From the NCBI GenBank assembly GCA_020345805.1, contig CP070772.1, positions 3,660,462 through 3,698,512 on the forward strand: 38,051 nt of DNA, written 5' to 3'. Source of the stretch: Phycisphaerales bacterium (GTDB taxonomy: Bacteria; Planctomycetota; Phycisphaerae; Phycisphaerales; SM1A02). Of this stretch, positions 8,367-16,918 are shown one piece after another. Within the stretch, counting starts at the first letter, position 1. Each line of letters starts with the position of its first letter. The translations under genes were made by a program, and so were the position numbers. Under the pieces are notes generated by a model that was not told where the DNA came from, searched no databases, and was given only the letters and a program-made list of their open reading frames with translations.

Positions 8367-10448
8367 ATGCAGCAGGGTGCTGAATCACTGAAGCGCGAGC
8401 TTCAGTCGCTGTTCAACCGGGCCAAGTTGCCAACTGGCCCGGCGGTCGCCGCCCGAATCCTCGCCCTGATCGACGATCCGAGCTCCACCTCAGCCCAGTT
8501 CGGCGAAGTCATCGAGGCGGATGCGGCGCTTGCCGGCCGCCTCTTGGAGATGGCCAACTCCGAGATGTACCAGCAATCGGTGCCGATCACCACCATACAT
8601 CGGGCCGTGACCCTGATCGGACTTCGGCAGCTCCGGCTCCTGGTGCTTGGATTCGAGCTGGTGAACCACGTGGGCCGTTTGGGAGAGGGTCCCTTCGACA
8701 TCCAGAGCTTCTGGCAGGAGTCCCTGCTGCGGGCCAGCCTGAGCCAGGAGATTGCGGCCTGCGTCGTCCCGTCGCTTGCCGATGAGGCGTTTGTCGTCGG
8801 CTTGCTGCAGGATTGCGGCATCCCGATGCTGATCCAGATCCTCGGCAGGGGCTATGCCGAACTCTTCGCCGCGCACCGGGGATCACCTCCCACCTTCCAC
8901 GCGCACGAGCAGCGGTTCTTCCCATATTCCCACGTCGATGCGATCTCGGCTTTGAGCTCGATCTGGAAGCTGCCCGCGTGCATCCGCGACCCGCTCGGAA
9001 TGCAGCACGAGCGCCGCACGCTGGGCAAAAAGCCGACGACCACCGAGTTGCTGGGAGCCGTCAGCTACCTCGTGGGGTCGATTGGGTTTTTTGCAGATGA
9101 TCAGGACCGTTCGGTCGATCCCGGACTCCGGGACTACGCGCGGCGGGAGCTGCATCTGACCGACGAGGATCTTGAAGAATCGCTCTCCTCGAGTGCGGAA
9201 AGGTACCGCGCTATCACCGCCCTCTTCGAAGCCGCATTGCCCCAGGACTTCGACATCACTGAACTCCTGGCCGAGGCGAAGCGGAGATTCGCGATCGAGG
9301 CCGCCGACCTGCAGCGGGATCTCAGATCGGTTCAGAACGACCTCGCACGCCTGGTAACCGAACGGTCGAACCTGGCACAGGCGTTGGCTCAGTATCGCGA
9401 ACGAGCATCAGCCGATCCGCTGACCGGCATACTGAATCGCGGTGCTCTGGTTGAGATGACCGACAACTGCCTGCGCCTGGCGACCGAGCAGAAGTTGCCG
9501 GTGGCCGCGTACTTCCTCGACATCGACGGATTCAAGCGCATCAACGATGAGTTCGGGCACGCGGCCGGCGACCAGGTGCTCAAGGATGTCTCAGACACCA
9601 TTGTCCAGACGCTGGGGGATGCGATCGTCGGTCGCTACGGCGGCGAAGAGTTCGTCGCGGTCATCCCCGGAGTGACGGGCGGGCGGGCCGAAGAACTGGG
9701 CGAGGCCTTGGTGCGCGCGGTTCGGCATGGCTGGCCCCAAGGGCCCGACGTGCCGCGCTCGGTTACCTGCAGCCTCGGCGTCGTGTGGGCCGCGCCCGAA
9801 AGCGTGCAAGCCTCAGGCCCCCTCTTCTCGGCCGCCGACGAACTCATGTACGCGGCCAAACGCAAAGGGAAGAACTGTCTTTGTTTCGGAGCGTTCGACG
9901 CGCGAAGACCCGTTTGCCTTTACCCGTCGGAAGTCGCAGCGGTGGACCAACCGGTGACGGCTCCTCAACCTGAATCCGATCACTCCGGCGCCTCCTTTGA
10001 GGACCTTCGGCGCGCCGTTGATGTGCTCGACGGCGAGAAACTCACCGCCGTGGTTGAGCAACGAAAGCATGAGAGACAATCCCTGCTCTCTCCCTGCGTG
10101 CTGTGTTGCTTCGCCGACCCGACCCTGCGATTGCACAGCGAGAATGCCTACGCACGAAACATCTCGCCCGGTGGCCTGGCCGTGGTGGTCGCCCGGCGCC
10201 TGGCTCGGGGCGACCTGGTGGAGATCACCATCGAGTACGGACGGAAGCGACTCTACCTCGCCGGCTGCGTCGCATACTGCCGACGACTTGACAGCGGGGT
10301 CCACGATGTGGGGATTCAACTCGCCCAGCAGTCGCACCAACCGGTCTTCTCCGATGACCCGGTGCACGCCGCCCACAACATCGATTGGATCGCCCAGGCC
10401 CTGGATCAGCGATACAGCAATTGGCGGGATTTCCGGGCCAGCGCATAA
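8367..10448 (+). CDS. HDOD-GGDEF-PilZ protein, predicted diguanylate cyclase with its own cyclic-di-GMP sensor
   Basis: A 693-residue soluble protein with three domains. The HDOD domain (about 10-280; LPTGPAVAARIL, ADAALAGRLLEMANS, AVTLIGLRQLR) is a non-catalytic relative of HD phosphohydrolases found in signalling proteins. A coiled coil (about 310-345) leads to a GGDEF domain (346-508) with DPLTGILNRGAL, LDIDGFKRINDEFGH and the active-site motif RYGGEEF (423-429). It should therefore make cyclic di-GMP from GTP. The RxxD inhibitory site is absent: Leu and Ala occupy the Arg and Asp positions. The C-terminal PilZ domain (about 565-655) has both ligand motifs, RKHER (566-570) and NISPGG (598-603). 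The start has AGGGG about 10 nt upstream. It follows the motor cassette on the same strand, which suggests a link to pilus or surface behaviour. Confidence 0.93.
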   Translation: MQQGAESLKRELQSLFNRAKLPTGPAVAARILALIDDPSSTSAQFGEVIEADAALAGRLLEMANSEMYQQSVPITTIHRAVTLIGLRQLRLLVLGFELVNHVGRLGEGPFDIQSFWQESLLRASLSQEIAACVVPSLADEAFVVGLLQDCGIPMLIQILGRGYAELFAAHRGSPPTFHAHEQRFFPYSHVDAISALSSIWKLPACIRDPLGMQHERRTLGKKPTTTELLGAVSYLVGSIGFFADDQDRSVDPGLRDYARRELHLTDEDLEESLSSSAERYRAITALFEAALPQDFDITELLAEAKRRFAIEAADLQRDLRSVQNDLARLVTERSNLAQALAQYRERASADPLTGILNRGALVEMTDNCLRLATEQKLPVAAYFLDIDGFKRINDEFGHAAGDQVLKDVSDTIVQTLGDAIVGRYGGEEFVAVIPGVTGGRAEELGEALVRAVRHGWPQGPDVPRSVTCSLGVVWAAPESVQASGPLFSAADELMYAAKRKGKNCLCFGAFDARRPVCLYPSEVAAVDQPVTAPQPESDHSGASFEDLRRAVDVLDGEKLTAVVEQRKHERQSLLSPCVLCCFADPTLRLHSENAYARNISPGGLAVVVARRLARGDLVEITIEYGRKRLYLAGCVAYCRRLDSGVHDVGIQLAQQSHQPVFSDDPVHAAHNIDWIAQALDQRYSNWRDFRASA

Positions 10449-10470
10449 CCAGCAGTCAGCCCGTTCAGGC

Positions 10471-11829
10471 TCATGTCTCCAGCGGCGTTTCGTCCAGCAG
10501 CCTCTCGATGTAGTGAATGTCGTAGTCGGCCTCGAGGAACCGCGGGGTGTCCATCATCCGCTGGTGCAGGGGGATCGTCGTCTTGATCGGCAAGATCTGG
10601 AATTCCCTCAGGGCACCGCGCATCCGGGCGATGGCCTCCTCTCGCGAGCGCCCGTGCGTGATGAGCTTGGCGATCAGCGAATCGTAGTTGGACGGGATGC
10701 GGTAGCCGGCTTCCAGGTGCGTGTCCACCCGCACCCCCGGGCCGCCCGGCAGACGGAACTGCTCGACCAGACCCGGCTGGGGCAGGAAACCGTTCTGCGG
10801 GTCCTCGGCGTTGATGCGGCATTCGATCGAGTGCCCGGTTACGCTGATATCCTCCTGACTGAACCTCATCTGTTCCCCCGCGGCGATGTGCAGCATCTCC
10901 GTGACAATGTCCACGCCGGTGACCATCTCCGTAACCGGATGCTCCACCTGCACGCGGGTGTTGACTTCGAGCATGTGGAACCGCTGATTCTCATCCACGA
11001 GGAACTCGACCGTGGCGGCCCCGGCATACTCGGCCCGCTTGATCAACTCCGCGGCCGATCGGGCTGCCGCGTCGCGCTTCCTGGGACTGATGCCCGGGGC
11101 CGGTGCCTCTTCGATCAACTTCTGGTGCCGGCGCTGGGAGGTGCAGTCCCGGTCGTAGAGGTGCACCGCGTTGCCGTGCTTGTCGCCCAGAACCTGGATC
11201 TCCACGTGCCGGGCGTTCTCCAGAAACTTCTCGATGAACACTTCCCCGCTGCCGAAGGCGGCCTGGGCTTCCCGGCTGGCCGCGGCAATGACCGCCCGCA
11301 GCGTCTCCTCGTCTCGCGCGACCCGCATGCCGCGCCCCCCGCCTCCCGCCGCCGCCTTCACAATCACCGGGTATCCGACTCGCGCGGCGACTTTTACCGC
11401 TTCATCTTCATCCTCGACTGCCCCGCTGGAGCCGGGGGATATTGGAGTGCGGGCCGCCCGGGCCAGCTTTCGGCAGGCGATCTTATCCCCCAGCAGCGCC
11501 ATCGCCTCCGGGCTGGGGCCGATGAACTCGATGCGGCAGTCCCGGCAGACTTCGGCAAAGTGCGCGTTCTCCGCCAGGAACCCGTAGCCCGGGTGGATTG
11601 CATCCACGTTGGCGATCTCTGCTGCGGAGATGATCCGGTCGAATCGCAGATAGGACTCGGCCGCCGGCCCCGGACCGATGCACACGGTCTGGTCCGCGTA
11701 TTCCAGCCAGGGACCATCTCGATCCGCCTCCGAATAGACGCACACCGTCTGCACGCCCAGCTCGCGGGCCGCCCGGATAATCCTCAGGGCAATCTCACCC
11801 CGGTTGGCAATCAGGATTCGTCTGAACAT
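10471..11829 (-). CDS. accC: biotin carboxylase subunit of acetyl-CoA carboxylase
   Basis: Carries out ATP-dependent carboxylation of biotin on AccB, the first half-reaction of malonyl-CoA synthesis. The 452-residue length matches the family (about 450). The N-terminus is the standard RILIANRGEIALRII. The ATP-grasp region has the Gly-rich loop AAAGGGGRGMRV, the stretch DRDCTSQRRHQKLIEEAPAP, and the active-site motif EVNTRVQVEHPVTE. It lies 44 nt after accB on the same strand, the usual accB-accC operon. It converges with the HDOD-GGDEF-PilZ gene 22 bp away, with no clear terminator between them. Identification is firm. Confidence 0.97.
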   Translation of the reverse strand: MFRRILIANRGEIALRIIRAARELGVQTVCVYSEADRDGPWLEYADQTVCIGPGPAAESYLRFDRIISAAEIANVDAIHPGYGFLAENAHFAEVCRDCRIEFIGPSPEAMALLGDKIACRKLARAARTPISPGSSGAVEDEDEAVKVAARVGYPVIVKAAAGGGGRGMRVARDEETLRAVIAAASREAQAAFGSGEVFIEKFLENARHVEIQVLGDKHGNAVHLYDRDCTSQRRHQKLIEEAPAPGISPRKRDAAARSAAELIKRAEYAGAATVEFLVDENQRFHMLEVNTRVQVEHPVTEMVTGVDIVTEMLHIAAGEQMRFSQEDISVTGHSIECRINAEDPQNGFLPQPGLVEQFRLPGGPGVRVDTHLEAGYRIPSNYDSLIAKLITHGRSREEAIARMRGALREFQILPIKTTIPLHQRMMDTPRFLEADYDIHYIERLLDETPLET

Positions 11830-11873
11830 CAGTCACCTGACCAGAGGTCATCTCGCGCTTTCGCTGCGCTCGA

Positions 11874-12368
11874 TCAGATCGGCCTCACCGTGAACAGCGG
11901 TTGATCGAACTCCACCGGGTCGCCGTTGCTCACCATTATCTTCACGATCGTGCCCGCGCACTCGGCCTTGATCTCGTTGAAGATCTTCATGGCCTCGATG
12001 ATGCACACCACCGTCCCCGGAGCCACGGACGAGCCTTCGCGGACAAACTCCGACGCGTCCGGGCTGGGAGCGGCGTAGAAGGTGCCCACCATCGGACTGG
12101 CGATGGTGATAAGGTCCGTCTCCGGAGCAGTTGCCGCGGCCGCTTTCTTCCCAACCTCCGGCTGCGCCGGTGCTGCCTGGACCGCGGCGGCCCCCGACGC
12201 CCCGCCGCTTGCCGCGGCCTCTTGCGGACCGCTCCCCGGGCCGAGCCCGCCCCCCCGGCGGTCGCGACGCAGCGTCACCTGCTCCTCGGAATCACGAAGG
12301 TCCAACTCCGTCAGCTCGTTGGCCACCATCAGTCGCACCAGCTCTTTGAGCTTGCGAATGTCAATCAT
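11874..12368 (-). CDS. accB: biotin carboxyl carrier protein of acetyl-CoA carboxylase
   Basis: A 164-residue BCCP. The N-terminal helix MIDIRKLKELVRLMVANELTEL is typical. An Ala/Pro/Gly-rich flexible linker follows (about 55-85), then the biotinyl domain (about 90-164). That domain has SPMVGTFYAAPSPDASEFV, the biotinylation motif EAMKIFNEI with the modified Lys, and the C-terminal FTVRPI. The start at 12368 is chosen from family alignment; an in-frame extension to 12458 has no family character and would overlap the likely promoter. It works with AccC encoded directly downstream. The carboxyltransferase genes accA and accD are not in this window. Confidence 0.96.
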   Translation of the reverse strand: MIDIRKLKELVRLMVANELTELDLRDSEEQVTLRRDRRGGGLGPGSGPQEAAASGGASGAAAVQAAPAQPEVGKKAAAATAPETDLITIASPMVGTFYAAPSPDASEFVREGSSVAPGTVVCIIEAMKIFNEIKAECAGTIVKIMVSNGDPVEFDQPLFTVRPI

Positions 12369-12416
12369 CTCTGATTCATCCCTGCGTGGACTCACGCTCT
12401 GAGATTTTGGAGCGAG

Positions 12417-12422
12417 AGTATA
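12417..12422 (-). promoter_or_regulatory. possible -10 element of the accB-accC operon
   Basis: The minus strand reads TATACT at this position, 48 nt before the accB start codon. It lies inside a short inverted repeat (AGCGA at 12411-12415, TCGCT at 12423-12427). The -35 region 17 bp upstream is poor, so this is a weak call. Confidence 0.35.
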
Positions 12423-12486
12423 TCGCTTCCGCGGCGATCGTGTCGTCATCTGCGGCAAAAATACGCCCTTCTTGCCTAATTATTCA

Positions 12487-13275
12487 CTAAATACCCCCGG
12501 ATCGCAATGATACCGGCGGATCCAGCAACTCCTTGATCACATAAAGCTCGCGAAGGACCGCCGGATTCCTCATGCGGCCCCGCAACGACCGGACCAGAGG
12601 AGAAGCTCCGCCACGGGCAATATCGTAAGCTCCTCGCTCCGGGGCGGGAGTGCCGGTCAGAGGCGAGCGGAGGTATGGCAAGTGCCGATCCTGAATTCGC
12701 TGCGCCTTCCGTTCGTCCACTTCCTCCACCGGCCTGACCACCGCTTCGGCTTTCCGTTGCAGCCGCGCCTTGCGCTGCTGGGCCCTTTGCCGCTGGGCGC
12801 GTTGCTGCTCGGCCGTGGACCGCGGCGGAGCCTCCCGGCGCTTCTGTAAACGTTGCTCGATCCGCCGGGCCTGTTCCATCTTCTCCGCCAGCGAAGCGGG
12901 CCTCGGCTCCGGAGGCGCCGCCGGGGGCGCGGACAGGGTCGATGCCGGCCTGCCCACACGGGCCTGAACCGGCGGCGTCTCCCCTCGCTGGCGGCGACGC
13001 TGCCTCAGTTGCTCAAGCTGCTCACGCCGTCGCTCGGCCAGCGCCTCCGTCGGGCGACCCACCCGATACCGACCGGGCTGCTGGGCTTCCGCAGGCGGGA
13101 CCGACGCCCCTCCCGGCCGCTGCGGCGACTGCTGTTGCTGCATCGCGGCACGGCGCCGCTGGGCCGCAAGTTCCTCCAGACGCTCCTTCTGCTGGGTCTT
13201 TGCCAAACCCTTCACAATGGCGCCGATCACGTTCACCGCGACAATGGCCAGAATGACCCAGTGGAATAACCTCAT
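12487..13275 (-). CDS. membrane-anchored Gln/Arg-rich coiled-coil protein of unknown function
   Basis: A 262-residue protein. One N-terminal transmembrane helix (about 4-22, VILAIVAVNVIGAIVKGLA) is followed by a long, highly charged and Gln/Arg/Ala-rich region (about 25-210; runs such as AAMQQQQ and QLRQRRRQR). This looks like disordered or coiled-coil sequence. A short C-terminal segment (about 215-262) appears more ordered, with SPLVRSLRGRM, NPAVLRELYVIKELLDPPVSLR. This ending resembles a C-terminal element I associate with planctomycete small membrane proteins, but I cannot name the family. The start is ATG at 13275, just before the helix; a longer frame upstream runs across the ATPase gene and has no protein character. 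It lies 22 bp after the ATPase gene and upstream of accB on the same strand. Confidence 0.75.
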   Translation of the reverse strand: MRLFHWVILAIVAVNVIGAIVKGLAKTQQKERLEELAAQRRRAAMQQQQSPQRPGGASVPPAEAQQPGRYRVGRPTEALAERRREQLEQLRQRRRQRGETPPVQARVGRPASTLSAPPAAPPEPRPASLAEKMEQARRIEQRLQKRREAPPRSTAEQQRAQRQRAQQRKARLQRKAEAVVRPVEEVDERKAQRIQDRHLPYLRSPLTGTPAPERGAYDIARGGASPLVRSLRGRMRNPAVLRELYVIKELLDPPVSLRSGGI

Positions 13276-13297
13276 CGGCCGCCATTGTATCGGCGTT

Positions 13298-14056
13298 TCA
13301 CGCCCGTGGCGAGGAGGCCAGCAATCGGAACCGCCCCTCAGAGTCGCCCACTCGCTCAAACCCCACCCCGAACACCGCCTCCAGACGGTCCGGGGCGAGC
13401 ACCTCCTCCGCCGGTCCGCTCGCCGCCAGACGCCCGTCATCGAGCAGCCACGCCTCGTCGGCCCACAAAGCCGCCATCGAAAGATCGTGCATCGCCACCA
13501 CAACCGCGCCCCCCGCATCCGCGATTTCGCGGAGCAGTTTCATGCATCGTTCAGCGTGCCTGAGGTCCATCGCCGCCGTCGGCTCGTCCAGCACCAGCAG
13601 CCCCCTCTCCGGAAGCTGAGCCAAGGCCCGAGCCATGGTCACCCGTTGCTGCTGCCCCACCGAAAGCGCCGGATAGGGCCTGGCCGCCAGATCGGTCAAT
13701 TCCAACCGCGCCAGTGCCTCCTCGATCCTCGCCACGTCCCGTGGCAGTGCGTAACGCCCCAGCTCCACGACTTCTCGAACCGTGAACGCCGCCGCCACCA
13801 CCGACCGCTGGGGAACATACGCCGCCCGTCTCGCCAGTTGCCGCGCGCTCATGGACGCCACCGGCAGGTTGTCAATGAAGGCGGCACCCCACTGAGGCCG
13901 GATTGCCCCGATGATGCCTCGGATCAAGGTCGACTTGCCTGAAGCGTTGGGGCCGACGATCGCGGTGATGTTCCCGGCCCGTGCTTCGGCCGTCACATCC
14001 CGCAGCGCTTCCACCGCCCCATACCGATGACCGAGATGCTCAAGGCGCACGTTCAT
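13298..14056 (-). CDS. ABC transporter ATPase, FecE/BtuD type
   Basis: A 252-residue nucleotide-binding subunit for import of an iron chelate, haem or cobalamin. Walker A is GPNASGKST, the signature is LSVGQQQRVTMARALA, Walker B is LLVLDEPTAAMD, and the H-loop His is in VAMHDLSMA. The Q-loop is in AAYVPQR. It overlaps the permease gene by 4 nt (ATGA), so translation is coupled. It is the third gene of the binding protein-permease-ATPase operon. The substrate cannot be fixed from the ATPase. Confidence 0.93.
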   Translation of the reverse strand: MNVRLEHLGHRYGAVEALRDVTAEARAGNITAIVGPNASGKSTLIRGIIGAIRPQWGAAFIDNLPVASMSARQLARRAAYVPQRSVVAAAFTVREVVELGRYALPRDVARIEEALARLELTDLAARPYPALSVGQQQRVTMARALAQLPERGLLVLDEPTAAMDLRHAERCMKLLREIADAGGAVVVAMHDLSMAALWADEAWLLDDGRLAASGPAEEVLAPDRLEAVFGVGFERVGDSEGRFRLLASSPRA

Positions 14057-15048
14057 GCACGCCCCCTCCCGCTCCTCAGGAGCCAGATGAACGCGGGCCC
14101 GCCGACCAGGGCCGTGAACACCCCCACCGGCATCCGCCCTCCGCTGACGTTGATGACCTGGCAGGTCGCATCCCCGCCGACCAGCAGCACCACTCCCACC
14201 AGCGCCGCCCCCGCGACCAGCACCGCATGGCGCGGCCCAAGCAACAGGCGAGCGGCGTGGGGGGCGATCAGGCCCACAAATCCAATCGGACCGGCCAGCG
14301 CCACCGCCGCGGAAGTCAACACCCCGGCGAGCAGAAACATCACCAGTCGCAGCGGGCCGATGGCCAGACCGATGCTGCGGGCCTCATCGTCTTCCAGCGT
14401 CCCCGCATCCATCGCCCGCCCCAAGGCCATTCCGGCTGCCAGCCCCAGCAGTGCGGTGGCGCCGGTCGCGATCAGCAGCGCGGCCGGGACATCAGGATGG
14501 ATGTACCCCATCATCCACGTCACCAGGTCCGATCGGAGGCCGTGCGGCGCAAGGTGCTGGAGGAACATGATCAGCGCCCCGCAGATCGCCGACACCACCA
14601 CCCCCACCAACACCAGCGACAGCGGATCGAGCCAACCCCGCCTCTGTCCCAGAAGATAGACGATGCACAGCGCCGTCAGCGCCCCGGCCAGCGCGGGCAA
14701 CGGGTGGGCGCCCCCGCCCGCTGCCGATCGTCCCATCAGGTGGCCCACATAGACGGCGGTCATCACCCCGAGGGCCGCTCCGCTGGAAATGCCGAGAATG
14801 AACGGCGATGCCAGCGGGTTCCGCAACAACGCCTGCAGCAGAACTCCGGACACCGCCAGCGAAACTCCGGCGATTGCAGCCACCGCAATCGAGGTCCGGC
14901 GCAGCTCAGCAATACCCGACTCCGGCCAGCTCCAGATCAGCGAATCGTCCGAACCGCGATAGATGAGCAGGCGGGTGATGATCGCCGCCGCCGCGAGCAC
15001 GGCCAGAATAACCAGGCCGATGAGCTGCTTCCTGGTGATCCTCCTCAT
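14053..15048 (-). CDS. FecCD/BtuC-family ABC transporter permease
   Basis: A 331-residue inner-membrane protein with about ten hydrophobic helices. The family motif NPLASPFILGISSGAALG is in the N-terminal half, and LVTWMMGY and GPIGFVGLIAPHAARLLLG are in the coupling region near the C-terminus. It would form a homodimeric channel that takes substrate from the adjacent binding protein. It overlaps its neighbours by 4 nt on both sides (ATGA junctions), so the three genes form a tight operon. Confidence 0.94.
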   Translation of the reverse strand: MRRITRKQLIGLVILAVLAAAAIITRLLIYRGSDDSLIWSWPESGIAELRRTSIAVAAIAGVSLAVSGVLLQALLRNPLASPFILGISSGAALGVMTAVYVGHLMGRSAAGGGAHPLPALAGALTALCIVYLLGQRRGWLDPLSLVLVGVVVSAICGALIMFLQHLAPHGLRSDLVTWMMGYIHPDVPAALLIATGATALLGLAAGMALGRAMDAGTLEDDEARSIGLAIGPLRLVMFLLAGVLTSAAVALAGPIGFVGLIAPHAARLLLGPRHAVLVAGAALVGVVLLVGGDATCQVINVSGGRMPVGVFTALVGGPAFIWLLRSGRGRA

Positions 15049-15986
15049 GGTGGCGGCTCACCTGATTCCTCAAACTGCCGCAGGATGTTGCGCATTTCCG
15101 CGGCCACACCGATGATGCCCGTGCACGGCCGCAGAGCATCCTCGTGCGTGAGCAGGGCGATGCGCCCCTCCCGCGCCGCGTCGATGTCCAGCCGCCCCAG
15201 CGCTCCCGCGGCCTCCAGGGGATCGGGATCCGCCGCCGCCCCGGGCCGGACCATGATGATCGCTTGCGGGTTCAGCCTCGCTATGTCCTCCAGCGACAGC
15301 TCTACCCACCCTTCTGCGGTCATCGCGTTGATCCCCCCCAGCCTTGTCAGCACGTCATGCAAGTACGTGCCGTGCCCGAACACCCCCACCGGCCGGAGGG
15401 TGTGCACGATCAGCGTCTCGCCCCGCCACAGATCCCCGCTGCCCGGCGACAGCGCCCCGGCGATTTCGTTGATCAACTCCGCCGCGCGGCGAGCCATCCC
15501 AAACCGATCCTCCGGGCTCTGCTCGTACAGGATCCAGGGCAGGTCGCGGACAACGTCCTCGATGTCGTCAACGGTGTCCAGACGCTCCCATCGCGATACC
15601 ACCCAGCCGTGCTCCTCGCCAAACTCCCGCAGCTTGCGGTCGGCATCTCCGGTCGAGGCCTGCCGCAGCACGTGGGTCGGCTTCAGTTCCAGCAGTCTTT
15701 CGTAGTTCACCGCATGCAGATCGCCCACCACCGGGGTATCGGGATCGAGGCAGTCGCAGAACATGCTGCGGCCGATGATCCGATCTGCCAGGCCGAAATC
15801 CATCAGCGTACGGGATATCGCCGGGCTGAGACTTACAATGCGCAGCTCCCCCGTTCCCCGTTCGCTTGCGGTCTTGTCGGTTCTCTCCGCGTTCCCGCCT
15901 TCCCCGCATCCGGCTCCCGTCGCCATAGCCGCGCAAAGCAGCAAAGACGTCAGAAACCTCGATGAAAGGCGGCAGAATGCGGGCAT
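15045..15986 (-). CDS. BtuF/FecB-type substrate-binding protein of the ABC importer
   Basis: A 313-residue periplasmic-binding protein of the TroA/BtuF fold. The N-terminus has a hydrophobic signal (FLTSLLLCAAMATGAG) ending at Cys27, so it may be a lipoprotein, although Gly at -3 is unusual for a lipobox. The fold motifs RIVSLSPAISRTLMDFGLADRIIG and LLELKPTHVLRQ are clear. The segment SMFCDCLDP sits where many cobalamin-binding homologues have CDYP, which hints at cobalamin but does not prove it; iron-siderophore or haem remain possible. The start at 15986 is chosen because the signal peptide begins there; a longer frame to 16286 runs antisense to the divergent gene. A 16-bp inverted repeat lies just upstream. 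Confidence 0.9.
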   Translation of the reverse strand: MPAFCRLSSRFLTSLLLCAAMATGAGCGEGGNAERTDKTASERGTGELRIVSLSPAISRTLMDFGLADRIIGRSMFCDCLDPDTPVVGDLHAVNYERLLELKPTHVLRQASTGDADRKLREFGEEHGWVVSRWERLDTVDDIEDVVRDLPWILYEQSPEDRFGMARRAAELINEIAGALSPGSGDLWRGETLIVHTLRPVGVFGHGTYLHDVLTRLGGINAMTAEGWVELSLEDIARLNPQAIIMVRPGAAADPDPLEAAGALGRLDIDAAREGRIALLTHEDALRPCTGIIGVAAEMRNILRQFEESGEPPP

Positions 15987-15997
15987 GTTGTGAATCC

Positions 15998-16013
15998 TAT
16001 CGTTTGGACGATA
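15998..16013. promoter_or_regulatory. inverted repeat between the importer operon and a divergent gene
   Basis: TATCGT-TTGG-ACGATA is a perfect 6-bp inverted repeat with a 4-bp centre. It lies 12 bp upstream of the importer binding-protein start and 43 bp upstream of the divergent coiled-coil gene. Its place suggests a repressor operator for the importer. No known box is matched. Confidence 0.4.
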
Positions 16014-16056
16014 AGCAAGGTAGCCAAGCCGATTCCCGGCGGAAAGGAGTCCGCTC

Positions 16057-16788
16057 ATGACGCTGCTCAGGGATGTTCGCAGCCTCTTTCGACGCAAACA
16101 GCAGCCGGTGGAGATCGATCTGACCGGGACCCGGGCCGAAGCGCTCGCCGATTCGGTGCGCGGAAACGGCGCCAGGAACGGTACCGAATCTCCCGAACCG
16201 GTCGAGAACGGCGCGATCGCACGCAGGCCGGGCTCCGGCAACTCCCGCAACGCCAACACCGAGGAGCTGATGTCCCTGGTCCGCAAGATGGATGAGCATC
16301 TCGATCAGCAGGCCGATCGGACGGATCGGCTGCTGGACGTGATGGACCGCGTCCCCAAATCCCTGGAACCGCTGCCGGAGATCAGCCGGCAGAACACCTG
16401 CCTCGTCGAGGCCCTGCACGACCATCTGGCCCAGGGCCGGGACCGCGATTCGGTCCTCAAGGATGCACTGGCCAATCTCACCCGATCCGGCGGCCGGCAG
16501 ACGGAGGTGCTGGGACTGATCCAGCAGCAGCTGGAGGCCAATCACCGGGCGGCCAAGGAACGGGCCGTCGCCCTGGCCCGCCTCAATGACGCCATGAACG
16601 TGCTGGCGAGCTCCAACAACCGCACCGGCGACCTCATCAGTGAACTGGTCCGGTCCGACGAGAAGCGCCAGGGCGAGCTGACCGCCATGCTCGGCCGCAC
16701 TCAAAAATGGGTCATCGCCACGTTAGCCTGCTGCGCCGCGGCGTCCGTCACCGCCCTCGTCGTCGCCAGTCTCGCATTGCTGAACTGA
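16057..16788 (+). CDS. tail-anchored coiled-coil protein of unknown function
   Basis: A 243-residue protein. The N-terminus is basic (SLFRRKQQPVEIDL), then a low-complexity Gly/Asn/Pro region (about 30-65), a long alpha-helical and probably coiled-coil part (about 68-215), and a single C-terminal transmembrane helix (about 222-242; ATLACCAAASVTALVVASLALL) ending one residue before the stop. This gives a cytoplasmic rod anchored by its tail. AAAGGAG lies 8 nt before the ATG, one of the best ribosome-binding sites in the window. It is divergent from the importer operon. No enzymatic motif is seen and I do not recognise a named family. Confidence 0.82.
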   Translation: MTLLRDVRSLFRRKQQPVEIDLTGTRAEALADSVRGNGARNGTESPEPVENGAIARRPGSGNSRNANTEELMSLVRKMDEHLDQQADRTDRLLDVMDRVPKSLEPLPEISRQNTCLVEALHDHLAQGRDRDSVLKDALANLTRSGGRQTEVLGLIQQQLEANHRAAKERAVALARLNDAMNVLASSNNRTGDLISELVRSDEKRQGELTAMLGRTQKWVIATLACCAAASVTALVVASLALLN

Positions 16789-16795
16789 ACACAAA

Positions 16796-16824
16796 GCGAG
16801 CCCGCATCTGTGATGCGGGTTCGC
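16796..16824. terminator. bidirectional hairpin terminator with a TGT triloop
   Basis: A 13-bp stem (16796-16808 with 16812-16824, one G-T pair) closes a 3-nt loop TGT. It lies 7 bp after the coiled-coil gene and 95 bp after the convergent hydrolase gene. On the minus strand it is followed by TTTGTGTT; on the plus strand there is no T run. Confidence 0.6.
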
Positions 16825-16878
16825 CTGCGAATGCACAACGCCTGTTCGATGCGAGCGCCTCCCCCTTCCGGGGGCGAA

Positions 16879-16897
16879 CCGCGTTCACAGAACGCGG
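16879..16897. terminator. second hairpin downstream of the hydrolase gene
   Basis: CCGCGTTC and GAACGCGG form a perfect 8-bp stem with loop ACA (TGT on the minus strand). It lies 22 bp after the minus-strand hydrolase stop. There is no T run, so it may be an RNA-stabilising or weak termination element of the same style as 16796-16824 and 29707-29735. Confidence 0.45.
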
Positions 16898-16918
16898 CTT
16901 GCTTCGTCGTATATCCGT

